Shown piece after piece: positions 17,957 to 26,519 of a stretch of 38,505 bases of DNA. Below the pieces are notes generated by a model, which was given only the letters and a program-made list of their open reading frames with translations, was not told where the DNA came from and searched no databases. The translations under genes were made by a program, and so were the position numbers. Position 1 is the first letter of the stretch; the number at the start of each line of letters is the position of its first letter. This stretch comes from an uncultured Collinsella sp. (GTDB taxonomy: Bacteria; Actinomycetota; Coriobacteriia; Coriobacteriales; Coriobacteriaceae), in NCBI GenBank assembly GCA_958453935.1, contig CAUDZT010000014.1, positions 1 through 38,505 of the forward strand, read 5' to 3'.

Positions 17957-18404
17957 GGGGCCCTCCCCTCTTAAGCGCCGGACGGCGCGCGAATGTCGGA
18001 GCAGATTGTAAGCGAGGCCAGCGCTTGGCAAGGGGCGATTGAAGGCGATTATCGAGAATCAGCCCAGAATTTTGCACCGAGCTCGCTCAAAGTGTTCATT
18101 CGCTGACGTCACAATTTGCATTCGTCAAGCTTTTGGCAAGGTTGCCCCAAAACTGACCAATATCTAACCAAGAACTTGCCAAATCACTTGACGCGCGACG
18201 CATCAAAAAATGCACTGCGACTTCTTGGACGATTATTTGAGCAATATTTTCGGCAGAAGATGCACACCGTTAATTGCTTTAAGCAGGTAAGCAGCTCAAA
18301 GGCCATCACAGCTGATTGAATAACACCTCAAAGCAATATGCCCAACCTAGTCATTTAAGAACGTCCCCAATGACCACCTCTAAGGCGCCGTAGGTTGAGC
18401 ATAA
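17957..18404. other. Long AT-rich intergenic region between prfA and prmC
   Basis: This 448-nt stretch is poorer in GC than its surroundings and contains no gene I can support. A 67-codon open frame at 18116-18319 on the plus strand has a TTG start and no ribosome-binding site. Arms TTTGGCAAG and CTTGCCAAA form a 9-bp inverted repeat near 18130-18185. A minus-strand TACAAT at 18005-18010, with TTGCCA 15 nt upstream, could be a weak prmC promoter. Confidence 0.4.
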
Positions 18405-18552
18405 GTCAGCGAAAACGCCCCTAAGCGAGCAAGGTGACGTGAAATGAAAGGGCGCTGACCTTCTGGTCGCGCCCTTGAAATTGAACGTCAGATTGCCGCT
18501 TAGGGGCGTTTGCAGCGTCGAGCCGTTACGGCGTTTGGTAAAACGCCGTAAC
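18405..18552 (+). repeat. Structured intergenic repeat, copy B (type II)
   Basis: Second copy of the four-member element. Outer helix AAACGCCCCTAAGCG (18413-18427) pairs perfectly with 18497-18511. Middle helix TGACGT (18435-18440) pairs with ACGTCA (18485-18490). The apical stem AAGGGCGC...GCGCCCTT has the same bulged T and GACC-TTCT-GGTC tip as copy A. The 3' hairpin (18525-18536 with 18541-18552) is identical in stem to copy A and directly abuts the prfA stop codon (18553-18555). Confidence 0.85.
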
Positions 18553-19620
18553 TTAAACTGCCTGTGCCAGCTTCTCGGCTCGCTCGGCGGCGGCGAGCGC
18601 CTCGATGACGGTGCCGAGCTGGTCGCCCAGAAGAACGCCGTTGTAGGTGGAGTTGAAGCCGATGCGGTGATCGGTCACGCGGTCCTGGGGCTGGTTGTAG
18701 GTGCGGATCTTCTCGGAACGGTTGCCGTGGCCGATCTGGCTCTGGCGCTCGGCACCGAGCTCCGCCTGCTGCTTCTCGAGCTCCATCTCGTACAGACGGG
18801 CGCGTAGCATCTGCATGCAGACTTCGCGGTTCTGGATCTGGGAGCGCTGTTCCTGCGACTGCACCACGGTGTTGGTGGGCAGATGGGTGATGCGCACGGC
18901 GGAATAAGTGGTGTTAACGCACTGACCACCAGGGCCGGAGGCGCAGTAGGTGTCGATGCGCAGGTCGGACTGGTTGATCTGGACGTCGATTTCCTCGGCC
19001 TCGGGAAGTACGGCGACGGTCGCCGTGGAGGTCTGGATACGGCCCTGGGACTCGGTCTTGGGAACGCGCTGGACGCGGTGCACGCCGGACTCGAACTTCA
19101 TGACGGAGTAGACGCGGTCGCCCTCGACCTTGAACTCGATGGACTTAAAGCCGCCGGCCTCGCTAGGGCTGGAGTCGAGCACGGTGGTCTTCCAGCCGCG
19201 CGACTCGCAGAAGCGCTGGTACATCTTGTACAGGTCGCCGGCGAAGATGGCGGCCTCGTCGCCACCGGCGGCGGAGCGGATTTCGACGATAGTGTTCTTA
19301 TCGTCGTTGGGGTCGCTCGGGATGAGCATGTACTTGATGTCTTCCTCGAGCTGGGGAAGCTTCTCCTCGTTCTCGGAGATGTCCATCTGGAGCATCTCCT
19401 TCTCGTCCGCGTCGGTCGTGTCGCGGAGCATCTCCTTGGCGGCCTCGATGTCATCGAGCGCACCGATGTACTCGCGCGAGGCGGCGATGAGGTCGGACTG
19501 GTGCGCGTACTCCTTGTTGAGACGCGTGAACTCCTTGATGTCGGAGGCAACGGCCGGGTCGGAAAGCTTCTTCTCGAGCTCCTCATAGGCCTTGATGATC
19601 TTTTCGAGCTTGTCGCGCAT
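18553..19620 (-). CDS. prfA: Peptide chain release factor 1
   Basis: RF1 ends translation at UAA and UAG. The 355-residue protein has the peptidyl-transferase-centre motif in SGPGGQCVNTTYS and the codon-recognition PxT tripeptide as P-K-T in QRVPKTESQG, where RF2 would have SPF. The GGQ glutamine is the substrate of PrmC, encoded downstream. AAAGGAG lies before the ATG. The 229-nt leader contains a tiny possible ORF that ends in UAG. Confidence 0.96.
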   Translation of the reverse strand: MRDKLEKIIKAYEELEKKLSDPAVASDIKEFTRLNKEYAHQSDLIAASREYIGALDDIEAAKEMLRDTTDADEKEMLQMDISENEEKLPQLEEDIKYMLIPSDPNDDKNTIVEIRSAAGGDEAAIFAGDLYKMYQRFCESRGWKTTVLDSSPSEAGGFKSIEFKVEGDRVYSVMKFESGVHRVQRVPKTESQGRIQTSTATVAVLPEAEEIDVQINQSDLRIDTYCASGPGGQCVNTTYSAVRITHLPTNTVVQSQEQRSQIQNREVCMQMLRARLYEMELEKQQAELGAERQSQIGHGNRSEKIRTYNQPQDRVTDHRIGFNSTYNGVLLGDQLGTVIEALAAAERAEKLAQAV

Positions 19621-19701
19621 GGCGGGACTCCTTTATATGCGTGAAGGTGAAAATCGGCAGAGTTGATGGGGCGCGCGGCGCCGCTGCGGGGGTAAGCCCG
19701 G

Positions 19702-19728
19702 CTAGAACATGTCGATCTTCAGATACAT
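19702..19728 (-). CDS. Possible 8-codon leader ORF upstream of prfA
   Basis: On the minus strand, GAAGGG is followed after 6 nt by ATG and the codons for MYLKIDMF, ending in TAG, 81 nt before the prfA start. An in-frame ATG two codons earlier sits too close to the GAAGGG. The stop is UAG, which only RF1 reads. It is far too short to be supported by composition, so this is a candidate only. Confidence 0.25.
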   Translation of the reverse strand: MYLKIDMF

Positions 19729-19821
19729 GCGCATCCCTTCGCGTATGGGGTACATAGTTGCGGTCTAACCCATACATGATAGCGTGCGCAGGCAAACCTG
19801 CATATAACCCGCACGGAATCC

Positions 19822-19844
19822 GACAAAGGGAGAGTCCCTTTGTC
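19822..19844 (-). repeat. GACAAAGGGA palindrome, copy P1
   Basis: GACAAAGGGA (19822-19831), a 3-nt loop and TCCCTTTGTC (19835-19844) form a perfect 10-bp hairpin. The next outward pair is a U-G wobble only if transcribed on the minus strand. It lies 5 nt after the stop of the M20 peptidase gene, so it may serve as a 3' end structure. It has no T-run. Confidence 0.75.
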
Positions 19845-19849
19845 ACATT

Positions 19850-21277
19850 CTAGAGCGTTTGAAGCAGAGCGATGAAAAAGCGTACGCCCTGGAGGTAGGC
19901 GCGGCGGGTGATGCGCTCGTTGGTGCCGTGGACACCGCGCTCGCACTCGTCATCGTCTACCACAAAGGCCGAGAAGCGAATGCACTCGGGGCAAATGCGC
20001 TGGTAGTTGGCAGCATCGGTCGCGCCAATCACGGTCGAGGGAACGATACCGATAGGAGCTCCGCCCGCCGCTGATGATCCGTTTTCCTCCGTCCCCTCTG
20101 GATCACGGAAATAGCGGGCGGCGATGGCGCGGACGGTCTCGAGTCCCGGTCCGCCGATGCGCGGAGACGGCGAGGGTTCGGAGCTGCCAGGACCGAGCTC
20201 GATCTCGACACGGTCGGCGAGCCCCGCCTCGGCAACGGCGACGCGGCAGCAGGCCACGACATCGGCCACACTCGTGCCCTCGAGCATGCGGAAATTGATA
20301 TTGGCCCACATATCCTGCGGCATCACGTTAGCACCGGTGCTACCGCCCTCGATTTGGGTCGGTGCACAGGTGGTGGTCACGAGCGGATAGAGCTTCTTGC
20401 TGGCGAGGCACTCGCGCACGATGGCGTCCTTGTTGGAGGCAATCTCGTCGGCCGTGTAGAGCTCCAGCTCGACGAGCTGTGCGGCAAGCAGGTCCGTGAC
20501 GCGCGTCGGCCACTCGATATCGCAGATTGCGGTGATGGCACGGCTCAACACCTCGAGCGACGTGCCGCCGTAGGGGTTGGAAGAATGCCCACCCGCGCTC
20601 TTTGTCTTGAGCACAATGTCGGCATAACCCTTCTCAGCCAGGTCGGCGTGCATGAGCCAACCCTCGCCCGCGTTGTACTCGGCAGCCGAAACAATACGGT
20701 AGTCACCCTCGTCGATCAGATATTCAAGTTCAACACCGCGCTCCTCGAGCACGCGGCCGATAGCTCCAGCGCCGTACTGCGTGGTTTCCTCGTCCTGGCC
20801 AAAGGCGAGCAACAGCGAACGCTTGTGCTCCCAGCCGTGCGCCAACGCATACTCAACCGCCTCGAGAATGCCTGCGACCTGATCCTTCATGTCGATAGCG
20901 CCGCGACCCCAAATGTAGGTGTCGTCCACCTGTCCGCTAAAGGGGGCGTGCGTCCAGTCGGCCTCGGTACCCGGCACCACGGGGACCACGTCCATGTGGC
21001 CCATGAGCATGACGGGTTTGAGGGCGGAGTCGGAACCGCCAAGCGTCACCAACAGCGAGTGGTCGATAAGCTCGACCTCGCCCACCGCAAACACGCGCGG
21101 CCAGGCCTGCTGCATATAGGCGCGCAGGTCGTCGAAGGGCTGCCAGTCCACCGCCTCGGCATCCATGCTCGAGATGGTCGGAAACGACAGCACGCGGCCC
21201 AAGCGCTCGCACGCGCCGGCCTCGTCCATATCGGCAAAATCGTCCTCATGCGCAAAGAAGCGCCAAACCTCGGCCAT
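19850..21277 (-). CDS. M20 family metallopeptidase
   Basis: This is a 475-residue two-zinc amidohydrolase of the M20 family (carboxypeptidase S / PM20D1-like in layout). Visible ligand motifs are GHMDVVP (H94, D96), WGRGAIDMKD (bridging D129), GQDEETT (E163-E164) and a late histidine in GVHGTNERI. The dimerisation domain lies in the middle. It begins 71 nt after the ABC transporter ATPase gene, so it may process peptides or conjugated amino acids linked to that importer. The substrate is unknown. Confidence 0.88.
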   Translation of the reverse strand: MAEVWRFFAHEDDFADMDEAGACERLGRVLSFPTISSMDAEAVDWQPFDDLRAYMQQAWPRVFAVGEVELIDHSLLVTLGGSDSALKPVMLMGHMDVVPVVPGTEADWTHAPFSGQVDDTYIWGRGAIDMKDQVAGILEAVEYALAHGWEHKRSLLLAFGQDEETTQYGAGAIGRVLEERGVELEYLIDEGDYRIVSAAEYNAGEGWLMHADLAEKGYADIVLKTKSAGGHSSNPYGGTSLEVLSRAITAICDIEWPTRVTDLLAAQLVELELYTADEIASNKDAIVRECLASKKLYPLVTTTCAPTQIEGGSTGANVMPQDMWANINFRMLEGTSVADVVACCRVAVAEAGLADRVEIELGPGSSEPSPSPRIGGPGLETVRAIAARYFRDPEGTEENGSSAAGGAPIGIVPSTVIGATDAANYQRICPECIRFSAFVVDDDECERGVHGTNERITRRAYLQGVRFFIALLQTL

Positions 21278-21300
21278 GACATCCTTTCGATTGTGACGAC

Positions 21301-21324
21301 AAAGGCCGCCCCACGGGAGCGGCC
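21301..21324 (-). terminator. Weak terminator-like hairpin after the ABC ATPase gene
   Basis: Arms 21304-21312 and 21316-21324 form a 9-bp GC-rich stem (one U-G pair on the minus strand) with a 3-nt loop, followed by TTT only. It lies between the importer ATPase and the peptidase and may cut transcription partially. Confidence 0.45.
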
Positions 21325-21348
21325 CTGCAACGTAGGCGTTTGCGCCGG

Positions 21349-22134
21349 TTATTTGTCCTCGAGATAGCGAGAGAGGAACTCGCGAGTGCGCTGGTGCTTG
21401 GGATTGCCGAAGAGCTCGGCCGGCGCGGCGTCCTCGAGTACCACGCCCTTGTCCATAAAGACCACGCGGTCGGATACGGTTCGGGCAAAGGCCATCTCAT
21501 GCGTGACGACGACCATGGTCATGCCGTCGGCAGCGAGCTTGCGCATGACCTCGAGCACCTCGCCCACGATCTCGGGGTCGAGCGCCGAGGTCGGCTCGTC
21601 AAACAGCATGATCTGCGGATTCATGCACAGGGCACGAGCGATGGCCACACGCTGCTTTTGACCACCGGACAGGCGACCCACGGCGGCGTGCGCGAACTTT
21701 TCGAGTCCCACGCTCGCCAGATGCTCCATCGCGACCTTCTCGGCCTCGGCCTTGCTCATCTTTTTGAGCGTGACGGGCGCGAGCGTGCAGTTGTCGAGCA
21801 CGTCCATATTGTTGAACAGGTTGAAGCCCTGGAACACCATGCCGATGTCCTCGCGCAGCTTATTGATATTGCAGCGCTCGGCCGTAAGGTCCTGGCCGTG
21901 GAACCAGATGTGGCCCGCGTCCGGGGTCTCGAGCAGGTTGAGGCAGCGCAGGAAGGTCGACTTGCCCGAGCCCGAGGCGCCGATAATGGTGACGACCTCG
22001 CCGGGATTGACAGCGAGGTCGATGCCCTTAAGCACCTCGAGCGAGCCAAAGCTCTTGCGCAGGCCCTCGACGCGGATAAGCGGCTCATTGGTCTGTGCGG
22101 CGGCCGCGGTGCCGGTAGTGGCGGTATCTGCCAT
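21349..22134 (-). CDS. Polar amino acid ABC transporter, ATP-binding protein
   Basis: This is the importer ATPase of the GlnQ/HisP type, 261 residues. Walker A GASGSGKST, the Q-loop VFQGFNLFNN, signature LSGGQKQRVAIARAL, Walker B IMLFDEPTSALDPE and the switch histidine in VVVTHEMAFA are all canonical. The ATG at 22134 with GGAG 8 nt upstream is preferred over a codon 75 nt earlier inside the permease gene. It has a short Ala/Thr-rich N-terminal extension. It is the third gene of a binding protein-permease-ATPase operon. Confidence 0.95.
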   Translation of the reverse strand: MADTATTGTAAAAQTNEPLIRVEGLRKSFGSLEVLKGIDLAVNPGEVVTIIGASGSGKSTFLRCLNLLETPDAGHIWFHGQDLTAERCNINKLREDIGMVFQGFNLFNNMDVLDNCTLAPVTLKKMSKAEAEKVAMEHLASVGLEKFAHAAVGRLSGGQKQRVAIARALCMNPQIMLFDEPTSALDPEIVGEVLEVMRKLAADGMTMVVVTHEMAFARTVSDRVVFMDKGVVLEDAAPAELFGNPKHQRTREFLSRYLEDK

Positions 22135-22156
22135 GATGATTCTCCTCGTCTTGAGC

Positions 22157-23305
22157 CTAGTTGGAGCTGGGCAGCGTTGCCGGGGCCTCGGCGCCAAGCT
22201 TTTTGCCAAAGGCCTCGAGCAGGCGGCTCGCCACGAGCGTCAGGATCAGGTAGACCACGAGCGCCACGCAGTAGACCTCCATCTGGCGGTAGTACACGCC
22301 GGCGACCGTGGTAGTAGCGTACATGAGGTCAAACACGCCGATGACCGAAAGCACCGACGAATCCTTGATGTTGATGATGAGCTCGTTGGTGAGCGCCGGA
22401 ATCGCATTTTTAATGCCCTGGGGGAACACGACCTTGCGCATGGCTTGCCACTGTGACAGACCCAGCGAGCGCGCTGCCTCGGCCTGACCGGGGTCGATGG
22501 ACTCGATGCCGCCGCGCAGGACCTCCATCATGTAGGCGGTAGAGTTGAGCGAGATGGTGACGAGGCCGGCAGTGAAGGTACTCCAGATCTGGTTGGCCTG
22601 GGCGGTCTCGAAGCCCATGCCGCGCAAAACGGTGAAGCCCGCGTAATAGATGAGTAGGCCCTGGACCATCATGGGCGTGCCACGCACGATGGTGGAGTAG
22701 ATGGTCGCAAAGCCGCGGCCGACACTCTTAAAGAAGCGCACCAGGTCGTTGTCCACGCGATCGAAGGTCTGAATGCGCAAAAACACAAAGAGCAGCGCAA
22801 GGAAAAAAGCGATGACGGTACCGAAGGTCGCAAGTGCGATGGTGATCTCGATGCCGCGGATAAAGAAGTCCCCGCTCTTGTAGGTCATGTAGACCAGGCT
22901 CGACAAAAAGTCGCTGGGGTTGGAGTCCGAGACAATACTCACCTGCACCAGGTCGATAAACGACATGACGCAGCGGTCGACAAAGAAGATCGCCGCGATG
23001 ACGACCACGACATAGCTGCCCAGGCGCGCGCCGCGACGGAAACGCTCGGATGCAAACGGTGACTTTTCGCGATAGTCGCTCCAGTGCATAACCTTGGTGA
23101 CGAGCGCTGCCGCCGACACGACGATCCAGGCCCAAAGAATCGCCCAAAGGCAATCTTGGAAGATGCCGGTGGGCGCCAAAAAGCTCAGCGGCGTGGGGTT
23201 GCGCTGGCTAAATGCCAAGCCGAGCGCCGCGATAACGCTCGTGCCCAGGTACACATAACGGTGGTCGGCCTTGATAAAGGAGGCCAGACGATTGATGCCT
23301 TTCAT
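22157..23305 (-). CDS. Polar amino acid ABC transporter permease with N-terminal extension
   Basis: The C-terminal 230 residues are a HisM/HisQ-type permease with the EAA loop EAARSLGLSQWQAMRKVVFP, which contacts the ATPase. The first roughly 145 residues are extra and carry two or three further hydrophobic segments (VYLGTSVIAALGLAF, CLWAILWAWIVVSAAALV and YVVVVIAAIFFV). Members of this family are normally about 220-240 residues; longer forms with extra helices exist. As there is one permease gene, it presumably works as a homodimer. It lies 9 nt after the binding protein gene. Confidence 0.92.
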   Translation of the reverse strand: MKGINRLASFIKADHRYVYLGTSVIAALGLAFSQRNPTPLSFLAPTGIFQDCLWAILWAWIVVSAAALVTKVMHWSDYREKSPFASERFRRGARLGSYVVVVIAAIFFVDRCVMSFIDLVQVSIVSDSNPSDFLSSLVYMTYKSGDFFIRGIEITIALATFGTVIAFFLALLFVFLRIQTFDRVDNDLVRFFKSVGRGFATIYSTIVRGTPMMVQGLLIYYAGFTVLRGMGFETAQANQIWSTFTAGLVTISLNSTAYMMEVLRGGIESIDPGQAEAARSLGLSQWQAMRKVVFPQGIKNAIPALTNELIINIKDSSVLSVIGVFDLMYATTTVAGVYYRQMEVYCVALVVYLILTLVASRLLEAFGKKLGAEAPATLPSSN

Positions 23306-23314
23306 GCTGCCTCC

Positions 23315-24241
23315 CTATGCCGGCTGACGGTCGAGGCACGCGTCCCACATTTGGTCGCGCTCCTCTTGGCTAATGCCCTTGAGTGTCTTGTCGATGAGCT
23401 TAAGCAGTTTGTCCGATCCCTTGCGGCAACCGACATTCGCCGTGACCTCCTGCTTAAAGCCCTCGCCCTCGGCAAAGTGGATGGGGACGATACCGGGATT
23501 TTGGGCCATATAGCCCTTTTCGTTCTCAGTGTTGTAGGTCACGGCGTCGCACGTGCCCTGCAGCAGATTCGAGAACACCGTGGGGACCGAATCGACCGGG
23601 TTCTTGTGCACAACGCCCGGAATCTCGTCGATGACGGTATCGAGCATGGTGTCCTTTTGGCCGAGCACCGTGGCACCGCTGAAGTCGCTGAGCTTGGTGG
23701 CGTTTTGGTAGGGCGAGCCCTCTTTTACGAACAGGCCAAAGTAGCCAATGAAGTACGGGTCGGAAAAGCCGACGGACTCCTCGCGCTCGGGCGTGGCGCT
23801 CATGCCGGCGATGATGAGGTCAATCTGGCCGTTGTTGAGCGAGTCGATAAGGCCCGAGAAGCTCTGCTTGACGGCAACGGGCTCGCCGCCGAGAGCCTTG
23901 CAGACGATCTTGGCGATCTGCACGTCGTAGCCATCGGCGTAGGCTCCCTGCACGTTATCGATGGGGATCGTGAACTCGCTGGCCTCGGAAACCTGCCAGT
24001 TGTACGGGGCGTAGGCCGCCTCCATGCCAATGCGGATCTTATCCTTGCCGATCACAGAATCGGACAGGTCGTCGCGACCGCCGCCCGTCGTGGACTGAAC
24101 TACTTCCAGCGTGGAGGGACGCTGGCAGCCGGCAAGTGCGCCGGCGACGACAGAAGCGCTCGCAGCGAGAGCGCTACCCAAAAAGATGCGACGGCTGCAT
24201 ACCGGCTGTGGATGCGCGTCGCGTTGTAGTCGAGGTTGCAT
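23315..24241 (-). CDS. Polar amino acid ABC transporter substrate-binding lipoprotein (Tat-type signal)
   Basis: This 308-residue family 3 solute-binding protein contains KIRIGMEAAYAPYNW, DLIIAGMSATPERE and SFSGLIDSLNNG. The N terminus has a twin-arginine motif CSRRIFLGS (R17-R18), a hydrophobic stretch and a lipobox LAGC (C39), so it is probably exported folded by Tat and anchored by lipid. It is the first gene of the importer operon. The ligand could be any polar amino acid. Its upstream region (24242-24415) shows no clear promoter. Confidence 0.93.
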   Translation of the reverse strand: MQPRLQRDAHPQPVCSRRIFLGSALAASASVVAGALAGCQRPSTLEVVQSTTGGGRDDLSDSVIGKDKIRIGMEAAYAPYNWQVSEASEFTIPIDNVQGAYADGYDVQIAKIVCKALGGEPVAVKQSFSGLIDSLNNGQIDLIIAGMSATPEREESVGFSDPYFIGYFGLFVKEGSPYQNATKLSDFSGATVLGQKDTMLDTVIDEIPGVVHKNPVDSVPTVFSNLLQGTCDAVTYNTENEKGYMAQNPGIVPIHFAEGEGFKQEVTANVGCRKGSDKLLKLIDKTLKGISQEERDQMWDACLDRQPA

Positions 24242-24415
24242 CTGATGCCTTCCCTATGTCGTTTTGCTGACAATAAGACAGGATATACGTCAACAACCAG
24301 CAGCGCGGCATGTGCGCGAAAAATTAATAGACACACGAGGACGACTGGCACAAAGTAACCTGTCCCCCATGCACCAAACCCTTGACGGAAGCGGCGACGC
24401 CGATGTTTTGACAAT

Positions 24416-24563
24416 GCCAGCGAGCGCCACCCAGAGCGAACAAGTTGGCATGAAAAAGGCAAGGCATAGACCTTCTGGTCGTGCCTTGCCTTTTGAATGA
24501 CAAATTGTCGCTCTGGGTGGCGCGCAGCGTCGACCGGTCCGCCGTTCGTTAGAACGGCGGAAC
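24416..24563 (+). repeat. Structured intergenic repeat, copy C (type I)
   Basis: Third copy. Outer helix GCGCCACCCAGAGCGA (24424-24439) pairs perfectly over 16 bp with 24508-24523, although most bases differ from copy A. The apical stem AAAAGGCAAGGCAT pairs with GTGCCTTGCCTTTT and uses a U-G wobble that exists only on the plus strand. The 3' hairpin has a different stem (TCCGCCGTTC with GAACGGCGGA, 24538-24561) from the other copies but the same size and 4-nt loop. It ends 2 nt before the stop codon of the convergent epimerase gene. Confidence 0.85.
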
Positions 24564-24565
24564 CC

Positions 24566-25459
24566 CTAGAGCAGGGTAACGCTAAAGGAGCGCTTGTCGG
24601 TGGCGCCGGGAGCCAAGGTAATGGTGTTGACCTTGTGCTCAAAGACGTCGTCCTCGGTGTCCATGGTGGTATGACCGGTCCAGGGCTCGAGCGCCACAAA
24701 CGGAGCGTCGTTGGCGGCAGACCACACGCCAATGTACTTAAAGCCCTCAAAGTCGATCTTGACGCCGTGACCCGACTTGCGGCCGCGCAGTGTGAGCGTG
24801 GAGCCCGGAGTATCGGTGAACATGATGGCATCGTTATCGAAGCTGCGGTGCGTGATGGGCAGCACGTCCGAGTTATCGGGAGCCTTGTAGCTACCCTCGA
24901 ACGTCATAAGACCGTCGGGCGTGATGATGGGAGCCTCGTTGGTCCAAGCCTCGGTAAACGCCAACTCGTAATCCTCGAACGCCTCGTCCTCGGCACCGGG
25001 GACGGGCACGTTAAATGCGGGGTGGCCGCCCACCGAGAACGGCAGGTCCACGTCGCCGGTGTTGGTGACGGCGAAGGTCTGCGTGAGCGTGGCGTCGCCG
25101 GTCAAGGCATAGGTCATGTTGAGCTTAAAGTGGAACGGGAACGCCTTGAGCGACTCGGGCGTATCGGTGATCTCGTAGGTGACAGACGAGCCGTCCTCGG
25201 AGACCTCGACCAGCTTGTGCTCGACGATGCGCGCGAGTCCGTGGCGCGGCATCCCGCAGGTGCCGGCCGCAGACGTTGCCGTGTTGTTGCGCAGCGATCC
25301 CACGATGGGGAACAGAATCGGCGCATGCTTGCCCCAAAAGGCGGGGTCGCCCTGCCACAGATACTCGTTGCCGTTGAGGGCAAGGCTCGTGAGCTGGGCA
25401 CCCATGGAATCGATGGCCGCGGTGAGGCCGCCGCGCTTGATGGTAGTGACGGTGGACAT
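24566..25459 (-). CDS. Aldose 1-epimerase family protein (LacX-like)
   Basis: This 297-residue beta-sandwich protein of the galactose mutarotase superfamily resembles the LacX/YeaD subgroup. Segments supporting this are GAQLTSLALNGNEYLWQGD, the histidine in PRHGLAR, the SVGGHPAFNVP segment with the second catalytic histidine, and ALEPWTGHT with the acidic residue. It probably interconverts anomers of a sugar or sugar phosphate. The ATG at 25459 is supported by GGAGG upstream. It stands alone between unrelated genes. Confidence 0.88.
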   Translation of the reverse strand: MSTVTTIKRGGLTAAIDSMGAQLTSLALNGNEYLWQGDPAFWGKHAPILFPIVGSLRNNTATSAAGTCGMPRHGLARIVEHKLVEVSEDGSSVTYEITDTPESLKAFPFHFKLNMTYALTGDATLTQTFAVTNTGDVDLPFSVGGHPAFNVPVPGAEDEAFEDYELAFTEAWTNEAPIITPDGLMTFEGSYKAPDNSDVLPITHRSFDNDAIMFTDTPGSTLTLRGRKSGHGVKIDFEGFKYIGVWSAANDAPFVALEPWTGHTTMDTEDDVFEHKVNTITLAPGATDKRSFSVTLL

Positions 25460-25538
25460 GTTACTTCCTCCAAAAGTAAACAATAGTGTCGAGGGCTATT
25501 GTCCCACTCTTGGCGGCAAGGAGAAGCGACAGGCACAG

Positions 25539-26405
25539 TTATTGAACGATTGCGTAAAGGTCGAACCCGCCCTGCGGCGTGCTGTCGACCGTATCGGGCG
25601 CCTGTGAATTAAAACTCACCGGAACCATGCGCTTTGAGGCACGGTAACGCGTGCCGTCGGTGGCGACGGGCGGCTCATCGACCGTGAGCTCGTAGTCGCC
25701 GGGCTTGAGCTCGATGCCGTCACCAGCGGAGTTGACATATTGATACTCGTCAATCGTCTGCCCTTTGAGCGTGCGCCCCACGATGTGGACGAGCATTTGG
25801 CTGTCGCCGCGCGCGGTGTCCCACGTCGCGCCGTCCTTGACCTCGACCGACACATGTACCGAGCGCGTGCGACCGAGCGATTGCTCGACAGACATCTCGA
25901 CCTTGGCGGCGTCTTTTCGCTGTTGCTCCACATGGCTCCAGACATTTCCAATCGCCGAACAGGCGATAACGCCGGCCATAAAGGCGATGAGGATGGGGCC
26001 GAGCGGCGAACGACGTCCTGCATCTTCCTCGCGAGCCAGGTCGGGGCGATGCGTGGGCGCGGGCGCCTGAGCGCCCTGCGAGGGCACGTCGAGAATGCTG
26101 AAGGATGCCGTGCTATCGGGGTCGATAGTGTGACGCGGCCGCGGGGTCTTTGCCGGCGAGATGGACATGTCGGCTGGCTCACCCAGTGTGGCCGTGGCAT
26201 CGGCTTTGGCCTCATCGGCCTCGGCTTGGGCCCAAGCCCGCTCAAAGGTCAGGGGTTCGGCGGAGTCGGAAGCGGCGTCCGTCTCGACGGCATCGTTGCC
26301 GGTCTCGTCCTCGTCGCTCGATACGTCACGCGGCGCGGGCTCGTCCCACTCTTCGTCCGGAGCCTCGCCCTCGCTATACCACCATTCAAAGTTATCGATA
26401 TCCAT
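25539..26405 (-). CDS. Hypothetical protein with acidic N-terminal region and single membrane helix
   Basis: I do not recognise this 288-residue protein. Residues 1-60 are acidic with a WW-rich start (MDIDNFEWWYSEG), followed by a Pro/Ala-rich stretch, one transmembrane helix at about 136-153 (PLGPILIAFMAGVIACSAI) and an extracytoplasmic domain of about 130 residues with beta-strand pattern. That domain begins after a charged helix (VEQQRKDAAKVEMSVEQSL) and ends QGGFDLYAIVQ. The layout fits a type II membrane protein with a long cytoplasmic tail. AAGGGG lies before the ATG. Neighbours give no hint of function. Confidence 0.75.
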   Translation of the reverse strand: MDIDNFEWWYSEGEAPDEEWDEPAPRDVSSDEDETGNDAVETDAASDSAEPLTFERAWAQAEADEAKADATATLGEPADMSISPAKTPRPRHTIDPDSTASFSILDVPSQGAQAPAPTHRPDLAREEDAGRRSPLGPILIAFMAGVIACSAIGNVWSHVEQQRKDAAKVEMSVEQSLGRTRSVHVSVEVKDGATWDTARGDSQMLVHIVGRTLKGQTIDEYQYVNSAGDGIELKPGDYELTVDEPPVATDGTRYRASKRMVPVSFNSQAPDTVDSTPQGGFDLYAIVQ

Positions 26406-26480
26406 ACGGGGCGCCCCTTAAGCCTCGCAAATAAACACTTGCTAGCCTTATACCCCCAGATGGCACGCCCGCTCGCACGG

Positions 26481-26513
26481 AATGTGACAAAGGGGCTGTC
26501 CCTTTGTCACATT
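26481..26513 (-). repeat. GACAAAGGGA palindrome, copy P2
   Basis: AATGTGACAAAGGG (26481-26494) and CCCTTTGTCACATT (26500-26513) form a perfect 14-bp hairpin with a 5-nt loop. It starts 6 nt after the stop of the first AAA ATPase gene on the minus strand. Its partner on the other side of that gene is P3. Confidence 0.8.
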
Positions 26514-26519
26514 TTGCGT

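Noticed and set aside
18116..18319. A 67-codon plus-strand frame in the prfA-prmC gap.
   Set aside because: It starts with TTG without a ribosome-binding site, shows no recognisable domain and lies in AT-rich non-coding DNA.
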